The notes beneath the pieces are model-generated. The model ran no database searches. It saw only the letters and a list, made by a program, of their open reading frames with translations, and was not told the DNA's origin. Made by a program: the position numbers and the translations under genes. A stretch of DNA of 64,000 nucleotides, from positions 5,023,001-5,087,000 of the forward strand of contig CM032123.1 of assembly GCA_018894105.1 (NCBI GenBank), in the 5' to 3' direction. The DNA is from Jacaranda mimosifolia. Lineage: Eukaryota > Streptophyta > Magnoliopsida > Lamiales > Bignoniaceae. Shown here piece by piece: positions 12,435 to 23,672 of this stretch (the stretch's first letter is position 1; each line of letters begins with the position of its first letter).

Positions 12435-15400
12435 ATGCCAGAGCCGGGTTTTCAAGATTTGAGATCGGGCTTCCGGGTCCGAGATATAAGCCCGGATTCT
12501 GTGATTTTCACCGCTGAATCCAATTTCAGTCTCTTCTCTTCTGCTTCTGCTAGTGTGGAGCGCTGCTCTTTTGCCTCTGATGTACCTGATCAAGATTCTG
12601 TTGCCTCTGCATTTTCTCAAGTAATGCTGCTAGATTCCTTCCGTTTTCCACCACATATTTCTTTTTTACTTTTCATTTTATTTTTCTTGACCTGCATTTC
12701 TGAAATAATCTGTATATGTGGATTTATATACATATTTGTTTCTCAAATCTGCTTCAAGTTGGGATTTTTTTTCGACTTTTGTATATCAAGGTCTCCTAAA
12801 TGTACTCTTTGTGTTCCTTTAACGTAGACATGTGAATCTGCTTTTGCTTGCTGGTCTACATAAGATGAATGAATGTGGTATCAACCCAGAAAGAGAGAAT
12901 TATGCAATTTGTTTATTGTCCCTTTTTTTATGGGGAAATGGGGGAAGAATCTATCAACTAGATTTTCACAAATGGGTTTCGGTTTTTTCTTTAGCATTTG
13001 ATGGATTTAGTAAAATGTAGTTCTTTTTAATTCGAAAAATATGTCTAGTTCAAAGGAGCTGGAAAGTTGAAATCTTTGATTTGAAACAGCATTTGGCAGG
13101 GCATGAATTGTCTGAGGTATTGAGTGGTCCAGATCCAGATCCAAACAAACCCACAGTAGTACACAAGAATAGTATTAGCCTCAGCAGAAAAGAAAAAGCT
13201 AAAGGTACGTTTTAACCCTTTTTTGAGTTTGGTTGATTCAATGCTGAATTGGAAAACATGATAAAAAAATTTAAAAGTTTTTGGATTGAAATGGTGACTG
13301 TTTTCCCTCAATTATGACTAGTTCAAAAATTAGATAGCAGTGAGGCTGAGACCACAGAAGATGAAAATATAGCCATAGATTCTGCAAGAAATTCATTCTC
13401 TCAAGCCCTTAAAGGTATTTTCACTACCAAATTCAAGAACGTCACGTTTCAGTTGTGTTCATTTATTCACCTCTGTCCTTTCTTGGTGGGCTTATTTGAT
13501 TAGAATGTCAAGACAGAAGGTTGAGATCTGAAGTTCTGTTGAAAAAATCAGACCGTCGAAGACCTGCTTCTCTAGATCTCAACAATTCTGTGACTAATGC
13601 CCCAAACTCCTCCTCACCAAGATTTGGAGCCATGAAGAAACCATCAGCTGCAGCTCGAAAGACCAATGCGTTTCCGAGCCCTGGAACACCTAATTATCGT
13701 CATGCGAGTGTTGGGATTCAGAAAGGTTGGAGTTCTGAACGTGTTCCTCTCCATACGAATGCAAACAGGAGGAATGTGAACACTGTGTTGTTGCCTTACA
13801 ATAATGGAAGGACTTTGCCTTCGAAATGGGAAGATGCAGAGAGGTGGATTTTTAGTCCGGTTTTGGGAGATGGTGCTGTGAGAACTTCATTTCAGCAGCC
13901 ACAGAGGCGGCCCAAATCAAAGAGTGGCCCCCTTGGAGCTCCCGGGGTTGCTTACTATCAAATGTTTTCTCCTGCTCCTCCCATGTTTGAAGGAGGGAAT
14001 AATGGGAAACTTATAGCAAATTCTCCATTTACTGCCGGAGTAATGGCTGCGGATGGCTTGTCAATTCGATATGGAGGCTGTGAAGGCAGTGGAAACATAC
14101 TTGTGGGCACAGAGCCTTGCATGGCCAGATCAATTAGTATACATGGATGTTCTGAATTGCTAAGCCAATCATCATTGCTGGGACAGCAGGGTATGAGACT
14201 GTATCTTCTTTTGTTTTGCCTTCCAAAAGTTTATCTTTTATGTCAATAAGTTATTGTATGATATTTTTCTGTTTATTTGCATTCAAGTGTAATTTTTTTT
14301 TTCATAACTTCAAATAAGAATGACAATAGGATATCACTTCATAATTGTTAGTTGCTTGTTACTATTGGTCAAGGCTATGCTGTTACTTAGATTTGTTGGT
14401 ATTTCTTGCATTTCCTTGAGCACTCATAGCTTGTCTTTATCCCAACATATTCACAGAATATCTATTCTAGTTGTCCTGTTCAGTGTCTGATTGTTGGTTG
14501 TTTCTATGTCTATATATAGATGAGAAAAATGACGGCAATGCTGCTGCTGATGCAAACAACATATCTCGTGCTGTTTCAAGGAGGGATATGGCCACTCAGA
14601 TGAGTCCGGAGAGTAGCATCCAGTCCTCCCCCAGGAGACTGTCGTCGTTCTCTCTAGCAACTCCGTCTATTCTACCCATTGTAGAATTGCAGAGTATGCA
14701 TTCCTCCAAACCAGAAATCAGGGATGTACCAGTTGATGAACGGGTCACAGTGACAAGGTGGTCTAAAAAGAATAGAGGTAAAACTTCAGGACGAGGCAGT
14801 CAAAATGCTGATGCCTGGAAAAGAAAAGCTGTAAACATTCACTCTGCTAGTTGGGAAGTTTCGACAGAGGCATCTAAGAGTATTTCAAAGTAATTTTTAT
14901 TTAACTAATCCCTTTCATTTGGTTTGTCAACATATGCATTTTATAGAAACAAGTACAAAAAGCAAAGCAAGTCCTATTATAAATTGTGTGTGTTTATTCC
15001 CTTAAGTTGCTACAAATTTTTGAGTTTGATCTAATTATCTTTAGTTACTATTGGACAATCAACATGAGTATTCTCCTGATAAAGGTACCACGTATACCAA
15101 GATAGACAAAATGCATGTCTTATAGCCAATTCTCTTGGTTTCTGTCCCATTTCAGGATTCAGAGGGAGGAAGCCAAAATTACTGCTTGGGAGAACCTTCA
15201 GAAAGCAAAAGCTGAGGCTGCAATAAGAAAACTAGAGGTACTTTCCAGCTGCCCTTTCTCTTTTGCTGCTATAAAACTTGGCAAAATTTCCAGCTTTATA
15301 TAATGATTGCATTGCACTTGTAATTGGGCTCAAGTCAATCAAATTTCAGCACTCAGCAGCATTTTTCTGAACATCTTAGTACTACAAATTCAGTTTCTTC

Positions 15401-15832
15401 AGCTGGGGAAAAAAAATAAAAAAATCTAAACTACTAGTCAGAAGTTATAGTTAAAAGTCATGAGGACTTTCCCAATACATAGATTATGCATTGTTTTTTT
15501 TTGTTTATTAACTAAGGTCTTTCTACTTCATACACGTGAAGAGTTTGAGGGGTTATGGTTACTTTCAACAATGTTGATATAGATACAATATTGGCATAAG
15601 TTGATTGATTTGTGCGGTTTAGATGAAATTGGAGAAGAAGAGGTCATCATCCATGGACAGAATAATGAATAAACTGAGATCTGCACAAAAGAAGGCCCAA
15701 GAAATGAGAAGCTCTGTGCTGAACAACCAGGCCAACCACCAAATTGCTAGACCCTCCGAGAAAGCATTGTCCTTTCGAAGGACTCGACAAATTGGTTCAT
15801 TGAGTGGATGCTTTACCTGTCATGCTTTTTAG
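12435..15832 (+). CDS. Remorin family protein, long N-terminal type (7 exons, about 580 aa)
   Basis: Exons by splice signals and frame: 12435-12620, 13090-13204, 13322-13414, 13504-14190, 14520-14889, 15156-15237 and 15623-15832. All introns are GT-AG, phases are consistent, and the sum is 581 codons including TAG. Residues about 470-575 are a Remorin_C domain: a basic, Lys/Ala/Glu-rich coiled coil (ITAWENLQKAKAEAAIRKLE, then KLEKKRSSSMDRIMNKL). The long, probably disordered N-terminal part contains GWSSERVPL (206-214) and KWEDAERWI (239-247), which I recall from the long Arabidopsis remorins such as At2g02170. The protein ends in CFTCHAF, whose cysteines could be S-acylated, as known for remorin C-terminal anchors. 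Remorins sit on the cytosolic face of plasma-membrane nanodomains. The start was chosen because MPEPGFQDLRSG follows a stop-free but unconserved-looking leader; the in-frame GTG/ATG further upstream cannot be excluded. The gene is intact. Only its last few codons are copied at 49756. Confidence 0.9.
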
Positions 15833-17434
15833 CCTTTCATGATGTTATCTTGGCCTACACTGGGCTTCAGGATTCAGGTATATGTTCTCAAGGCTTATAA
15901 GCTTGTTTTTAAAAAATTTTACCAAAAAATTTATGACATCTTATAATTAGCTCGCCATAACATCCTCTTAATTATAGCAATCTTGTAAGGGAAGTACATT
16001 TATGCCTTTTGCAAATCTTGTACTTAACAGTTTGGCTCCATTATTTTTGTCTAGATATAGAGGAAAGTGTGAAAAGTCGCATGCGACAACTACATATGGA
16101 CACTCTAAATGGAGTATATTTCAACACCAACAATCTTGGGAAAAATCTTTAGTGGCTTTTGGAATTCAGGCAGCGAAAATCTTCTGATGCTTTTGAATAG
16201 TGATCATGTTTGTATTGTTGTAAGTATGTATATCATTTCGATATCTATCCAGATATGAAAAAGAGATTGATTTTATCCATATAATTTTGTGGATTAATCC
16301 ATCTCCAGGCGTTTCCTTTTCAAAGCAAACTGTATTAACAGAGTTGGGCTGTTGTTGTTACCTTGTATGTAATTAAATCCACTTGCTTTCCAGCTTATGC
16401 TGAGCTCAGAATCATTCCGATTTTACTGTGTATAGGCAATTTGCTAGAGATAATTGGCCCGGGTTTTGCCTTTTTAAAAGGGTTAAATTTTAAAAATTGT
16501 GGGAAAAATTAGCTAGTAGTAATAGTTGCGAATCTTTGAAAATTGATTAGAAATATAGTAAAAAAGTGAAACGAGAATACTGAGTGAAAAATAATTCGTA
16601 TTTAAACTTACCAGAAAAAGAAAACCAAATTAAAGTTTAATTTGGAAGTTTTTTAAAAAAATTAGTAAGGGAAAAATTACTGTATAAATTTTAAAAATAT
16701 TTACTAAGAAATTAGAAGTTTCGTAAAACACCACGAGGCCCCAAATCCAATGGTATTTCCAGCTTCTGCTTTATTTTAGTATTTCTCAACCGGCTGCATC
16801 TGCAGAACTCATCACTGTTTACTTTAGGCAAAATATCGACGTACACCTTGATTGGGGAGGCCTAATTGGAAGGATAAGGCCCAATTCTGGAAAGCAGGCC
16901 CAGAGTGAGCGAAGCGGCCCATGGATAACAAAGTCTGCATCCATCTGATTCGGGCCCCACCTGACCCAGATGCTCCCTGGCATTCGGATGAACCACCACA
17001 TGGACGACCAAGATAGAGCCACTTCATCTAAGTGAGGCAGTCCAGATATTATTATAAATAGCATCATAGCTCATTTCAGCGTATATTAGCTTTCTTAAAA
17101 ACTTCACTCTATTATTCCTAGTATTCTCATTAGCTCTCCTTTTGATTTTATGATCTAATGTGAGTGTTGGAAAGTTTTTGTTGAATCCCTTCCAACGATT
17201 CTAACTGTCTTGTTGTAATTTCAGATTATAGCAAATTTCTTGATCTAAAAACCTGATCCGAATCAAGTTGGCTTGACAGTGAAGGATTACTCCCAACTTG
17301 AACACAACTCTTTCAAAACTCCCAAGAAATACAAATCTTGATGACTTCAAGATAAAAAAAAAATTCTGTGTCTTTAACTACAATTATATGTTTGCTAGTG
17401 TAAATAAATTATGCAGGCCTTGGAATCAATTTAT
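15833..17434. other. Remorin 3' flank and LTR-like repeat between the remorin and the lipase copy 1
   Basis: No gene. The segment at about 16800-17350 has a clear TATAAATAG box (17053) and a body that looks like a short LTR or TRIM-type terminal sequence read on the plus strand. The same segment is at about 51300-51880, so it predates the duplication. I could not fix its ends or find a second LTR. Confidence 0.4.
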
Positions 17435-20400
17435 CTATTCTTGTTTAAGATTTTGACTTGGCTCATGGGGATAAATAGAAGAGGGTAATTCCCCTAATCT
17501 AGTGATATTAACATAATTTATTGGAAAATGATTGGTTAACCCCGGGATTAATAGAGCTGTTACCCTAAACAGTCGCATAAACCATCCTTCTTTGTATTGG
17601 TGGCCCTTTGTCAGGGGTAACATGAAACTTCTGATTAGTTCATAAATCGCATTTAGAATCTTGGGCACGACATGAAGCAATGAGAAGTAGTTCTTGTTCG
17701 GCTCCTCTCCTAGAACCTGCGTCAGTTCAATTGAAACCATGCAGCATTAATGAGTTAGGATTATTTCACAAAATTTCATTTTTATATGGAGTAATAAGAT
17801 TATTTCAATTACGATACTTGTTGAGAAAAAAATCATATAATTAAATTACACAATAGTGAAGAGTTTGAATTAAAATTTCCACATGGTCCGATCAAGGTAT
17901 ATTATTTTTATTTCAAAATTTAAATATAAAAAATTATCTTCTAAAAGAGGAAGTATTGTATGAGTTCAATTCGACATCGCAAATTTTCAACCTATATTGC
18001 ATAGTAGCCGTTTCAGATGCACCTGTTGAATTTTATAACATTTCGATATATATATATATACATGTGTACTAATTCTACATCAATAGTCATTTCAGATGCA
18101 TCGGACAAATTTCATAACATTTTGACACCATAAATTTAATCATAATTCTACATAAAAAATCGTATTGACACTATTTTTTTTTCTCTTAGACAAGATATTA
18201 ATCATAAAGAAATTAAAGTTGAAATTTCAACATTCAAAATAGACCTCTTTAATACTTGAACATGGTACATAAATATTTAAATTTGATATTTTTAAATACC
18301 TTTTCAGAACTATTACCAACATTAAGTAGCATATTCAAAAATTTGTATCCATTTTTCACCTAAGGATAGGCCAAAATAAGAATATTAAAAATAGAAAAAG
18401 AAAGTGCTCACCTGGCCTTTATAGCAGCTGTTGAAGTATAGACATGTCCCAAAATGCTTGAACAAGAAAGTCTTATCATCATACGGCAACCTCGGAACCA
18501 TATCATTCGAATAAACATACCTAAAATACTTCACATCATAGGAAAACATTTTTCCCTTCATGTACTCCCCAAATTGCCCATTCCCTACTCTTGGCTGCCC
18601 AAAAGTGTACACTCCCTCCAGTTTTTCCAGCAGCATTTCCTCTTCATGTATAGCCAGAATGCTGGCAAACAAAATTGCTAGTGCCCCTCCCAGGCTGTGC
18701 CCTGTCAATATGAACTTGGCATCTCCATTTTCATGGATTAGGCCTTTCAGTTTGTCCCGTATTGTGTAATAGGCAAAGGATTTTTGGTCGGAGTAGCCCG
18801 GAGAGATTTCTTTGGGCCAGCCTGTGGATTTCTGTAGACCTAAGGCTTTCATGAACCCACCGTGGATTTTTCCGACACCCTTAAACTCGTACCATGAAAT
18901 GTCAATGTCTGTACGCTAGGCATCAGTGTCGAATGGCTCTGTGCCTCTGAAGGCTACGATGATTAGATTAGGGTTTGTGGTTTTATCTCGGAACATAATT
19001 GTGTATGTCGTTCTTAGTTCTTGGTAATCTGCAAAGCATTTATTTATTTATTAATTTTTTTAGAAAAAAAAAAAAAGAAATAAGATATCAAAAACTAATA
19101 AAATATAATCAATAACTTTAAAGAATGGATCTGGGTCTAATTAATTTATTTAAATCGATGTGAGAATTTAACACATTTCGTGCATGTTCAGAAAAAATAA
19201 ACATTTGAAGCCAAGAATAATATAAAAATGGGTGACCCAATAATACTGGATAGGTCAACATCAGGAATGACTGGCTTTGATATCATATTAAAGAATGAAT
19301 TTTGTGTCTAACTTACCTTAAAAGTAAGGTCAAGAAGAGAGAATTATCGAAAAATTATATATAAAGAGTAAAGACCACTACTTATCTATTTAACCGATGT
19401 GAGAATTTAACAAAGATATCAAAAACTAATCAAATATAATATGACTTTAAATAAAAAGATAGGGATAATGAGAGGACCACTGCTAAGAAAATAGATCAAT
19501 ATTATTTATGTTTTTCGTTGTTGACAGCATTGGAATCATTGTCAGCACAACTTCTTTCGCGAAGCGTACAAGCTACACGTACTCAAAATAATGCGACGCT
19601 GGGACATATGCCTTCTAGACCCATCTGATCAGGTGTGACGTCCGTTAATCTAATACCATGTTATAAGCAACAACGTAATAATTTGATCTTTTATTTTGCA
19701 TCAGAAATAAATATCAAGAGTATTTTAAAAGCTTTCATTTGTATTTGTAATAAAAAATATATTTGATATCTATACGTGTAGTAATTAAAATATATTGTGG
19801 ATTATTATTTTGGAACAAATGATTCAAAATGCAGTTAGTGGGTCGAATCGACAAAGTTAATACCATTGCTTAGCATTTGCTGAGAAATTAACCAGATTTA
19901 GAGTAAAATAATTATGGGTTAATTTGGCTCTTGCATCATAAAGTTGTCCTTTTCTAACTAAAGTGGCTATCTGGGTACTAAACTCATCCATCTACTCATT
20001 ATTAGTTGACCTTTAACCTAAGAAGTCATCATTTACATCTTAAGAAAAAAAAATTGGTATTTATTCTGTTTCGAAATAAATACCGATAAATGACATCAAG
20101 AATCTCACATATAAATCTTATATAACTCCAGAAAATTAAGAATTGTAATTTTTTTTTAAAATTATTATCTTAAAAATCGTGTTTGATCTAACACCTAATA
20201 TTAATATATCAATATTAAATTAAATGAAACTATAAATAATTAATTATGAGTTACTCTATAATAAAAAAGTAACATTAAAATATCATTTTCTCACCGTTCC
20301 AAAAGTTGTAGAACTCTAAGAACTCCATCTGTGTAAAAAAAAGAAGTTTAATTAATTTAAACTAATTACACAATTAATGCAAATGTGAAAATATAAATGG

Positions 20401-21902
20401 ACTCAACCAGAAAAAACTTAAAAATAAAAATAAAAATAAAAATATACTAATTAGTTAGAGTAAAGTACCTGCCAGTGATTTATGACTACATTTCGGACAA
20501 AGGACTGATTCTCATAGGATAATTTGGATGCCATCATAGCCAATGATGCATTATAATTGCTGCTTTTATTTCTCATGTTTTTGTCTAAGTCCAATCTTTT
20601 GTCAAGATTTCCAACCATTGATGTGAATTTTGCGCTCTTACGCCAGAAATCAAAGGTTCCACACGACAAAGGGGGTGGCTCCAAGCGAGTGGGCAAGGTA
20701 TAGAAAGTAACCAGCTAATCGATTCATGAGGCAGGCCTTGGAAAGTTTTAGAATAAGCGGAGGGGGGATTCGAAAATCCTCCAGACGTAGAGCGCGGTTT
20801 CAATCCACCACCGGTATTCCCTTTGGAGCGGCGTTTCCGGAATTTCAAAGACGAAGCCGGAATTGCATTTTGCCAGAGAGATTTTTTTAGTTAGAAAGAT
20901 CCACCCAGCTAAAAGTTGAGAAGAAACAGGGTTTCCCTAGCCCGTAGTAAGATGACTTCACCAAAAGGCGTTTATGAAGGGGCCTGGGCATGTCCCAGAG
21001 ACTGAGATGAGTGCCAGACTTCCTTCCTGAACTAGATGAAGTGGCCTAGTAAAAATGAGCCACCAAAGCAACTATTATCCTGAGGCCCTCGCGCATCACG
21101 GTTAGATTTGAGTCACTGACCGGATAAGCTCCAACTGGAGAAATTGGAACTGGAAGAAGCTATGCTACCTTTGGCTCTCCTTCCAGAGTCCTCTCACTAC
21201 CAACTAGCAGACATCATCTGGCTGGGTCGCTTCGGGAGGACTAGTTCGATTCGGAGTGCTTCGTTGATTCTGTGGCCGAAGTTTACTCGCTTCGCCCTTA
21301 CCTCTTCATATCGTACGTACGCAAACCGAATCGTACGTGGTGCCTTGACGAATCTCTTCTTGACTTGAAAGCCTTCTTCCCGGATCTTTTGCTTCTTGCT
21401 TGCTTTCAGCAACTTCCACTCAAACTTCACCTGGCAAGGCAGCAGATCAGAATCTTAAAGCTCCCGGACCACTTTATCTAACTGGGTTTAACGTCCGTTA
21501 GATAGCAAATCAGTGCAGTAGCAATTCGCTTTCAAGTAGGCGAGTATAGGATACGGAATAAGACGTACGCAAACCGTCCTAGTCTGTCATGAGGAAATAC
21601 ATCTGTTGTGTCTGAGAGTCATCTCCCTAAAATATTACTTAAAAGTTAATGAGTTTATTTTCTAAATTTTTATCCAATTTTTTTTTTTTTTTAAGTATTT
21701 CATAAAATAAAATTCAAGAAAGACCTTGTCAAAGAAAGCAATTGGTTTCAAATCTAGTATGCCGTAGCCAAAGGTATGGGTCATATTCAAATCTATGGGC
21801 AATGGGGTCTCCTTACAAGCTTTCACACTAATCTAAATATACATATACACAATACGTATATGTATATTTTGTGCACGTATGTGTATGTGTATATATAAAT
21901 AC

Positions 21903-21947
<45 letters not shown>

Positions 21948-23672
21948 ATTTGTGTATTGCTAATTGCTTGAAACTTGTTTGTTTGTAAATTGTCAAAATA
22001 TTTTTTAACTCCCAAAATACAAATAAACAACTCATTATATTTCTCAATTTTATTATTCAAAATACCCTCACAATTTATTCCCTACTCATTCCCAATGTCT
22101 AACTCCCTTATCTTTTGTCCCCCACCCAACTATGTATACACGTATATAAATAATTTTAAAAAATCAATTTCATCCTACCAACCTAACAAAAAAGTTATTG
22201 ATATGATATTTTATCACATCCCAAAACATAAATAAATAAATAATTTTTTCTCAATTCATTCTCCATTTACCACATAAAGCAGAAGGAATCCAGACGCCGA
22301 CCGGAAAGATTACCTTTTTTTTTTCCAAGGGATGGGGTTGGGGTGTATAATAACCTTTTTTTTCAGAATGCCTGGGGCGAGGAAATATTTATCTGATTAG
22401 AAAGCGCCCATTGAATCGATCTTAAAAAGAAGCAGCTAATGCCTGACGATTGTCTGAGGAGGCTTGGCTCTGAAATGGTGATAAGGCAAGCTCTATGTAT
22501 CTTAGGTACCATCTTGGCTTAGCAGCCTGGTCTGGTGCCGCTACCAGGCTTGATCGAGCACTTGCTCCCCTCCTTCCGCCCTACGGATGGACTTATTGCT
22601 CAGTTTCGTGGTCAGAAGATCTTCCTTGCTTGCGTGAGGAAATAGAGTAGCTACTCTTGCTTTCGAATAATAATAACAACTATCCGCGCAAAAACGAAAT
22701 CTGCAGGACCTGGCCTCAGCAATTCGAGTAGCAAGACTATGAGTTTAGGGCGTTAAGCATGATTTATCCGGCCTCACCAACTTCCCTATATATACATGAA
22801 ATTATATTAATTAATCACATTTTGAATAAATTTTTTATTAAAACATGATGCATTGCTATATATTTATATATTATTTCCTGAAAGATTAATATTTTTTCTA
22901 AATAGATTCAAATAGAAATTTTAATTGAAAAGTTAATGTGTTTTTCTTAGAAAATTAGCTTACCAATTTCAATATATTAATTTATTTAAAATGTAGATCA
23001 AAACGGTGGATATAATAAAAGATTAAGTAACAAAATTAATTCATTGCTCTAAACTTAAAAATTATCGGAACAAGTAAATAATATTAATGTTTTTTATGAT
23101 AATTTTCTAAATTCTTCAATATCTAAACTAATTAAAATTAGGAAACATATACTAAATAGTATGATATATCTATGAAAAATCAACCCCTTCATATTTTTTC
23201 TTCTACCATAAAACAAAAGAACAATTTTTTTCTCAACACTCCAGACATACGTATTACATGCATGCATATACAATAAATCCTAGAGTATATCAGCAAAAAG
23301 ATTATTTCAAAGGATCAAGAAAGATGGGGAAAAAAAAGAAAAAGAAGAGAAATCCAAACCTGTCAAAAGATTGAAGAACAGGCGGCGGTAGCCACCATTT
23401 ACCGGCGGATAATTCAGCCACAGCTCCACCGCAGACCCCACCACCGCCGCCGGCTTCTTCAGGTAAAGAAAGACTTTCTGGAAGAACACAGAGATAAAAA
23501 TAACCCATCTACGGCGAAAACCAATTCCAATGAACCCGCCGGCCACCGGAGTGTTGAAAAAATCCCTTTTCTCTAAATTATTGGAGCATAAAATTCTGAA
23601 CAAATCTAAGCAGCTGGCTTCTTTTGGTTTAAGCTGCAGGTAGTTTTCGCAGAATTCATCTTCACCAGCAAT
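17435..23672 (-). pseudogene. OBL1-type class 3 lipase, pseudogene copy 1
   Basis: Five exons can be traced: exon 1 23360-23672, exon 2 22759-22785 plus 20469-20633, exon 3 20295-20328, exon 4 18412-19028 and exon 5 17435-17716, all with GT-AG borders shared with copy 2. Exon 4 encodes the serine elbow GHSLGGALA and the acidic segment [10 protein letters not shown]. Exon 5 encodes the C-terminal NHFPINYVNITRLG with a plausible catalytic His. OBL1-type enzymes hydrolyse triacylglycerol at oil bodies. Three lesions: the ATG of copy 2 is ATT (23670-23672); exon 2 is split by a 2125-bp insertion with loss of 2 bp; exon 4 has TAG for Trp at 18916-18918 (also one Ala codon deleted). Exon 5 is intact, unlike copy 2. 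Confidence 0.9.
20634..22758. other. 2125-bp organelle-like insertion in lipase exon 2
   Basis: Comparison with the uninterrupted exon 2 of copy 2 (55004-55197) fixes both junctions: TTTTGC ends at 20633 and ATGATTTATCC resumes at 22759, with two exon bases lost and no target duplication. The outer parts (20634 to about 21600, and about 22290 to 22758) have balanced base composition and the look of plant mitochondrial non-coding DNA, with phrases such as TACGTACGCAAACCG twice. The middle (about 21600-22290) is AT-rich with (TA)n and (GA)n runs and looks nuclear. An organellar origin is inference from composition and style only. Confidence 0.55.

Noticed and set aside
12832..13020. A small open frame between the first two remorin exons
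   Set aside because: It lies in intron 1, is T-rich, and has no known domain; exon phases are consistent without it.
12435..15832. A QWRF/augmin-type microtubule protein
   Set aside because: My first impression came from the long Ser-rich N-terminus, but there is no QWRF motif and the C-terminal domain is clearly Remorin_C.
18385..18852. A separate small lipase starting at an internal Met in exon 4
   Set aside because: Comparison with copy 2 shows this is the inside of exon 4; the frame upstream is exon, cut by the TAG at 18916.
21823..22060. Open frames in the (TA)n/(GA)n tract of the insert
   Set aside because: They are low-complexity microsatellite translations.
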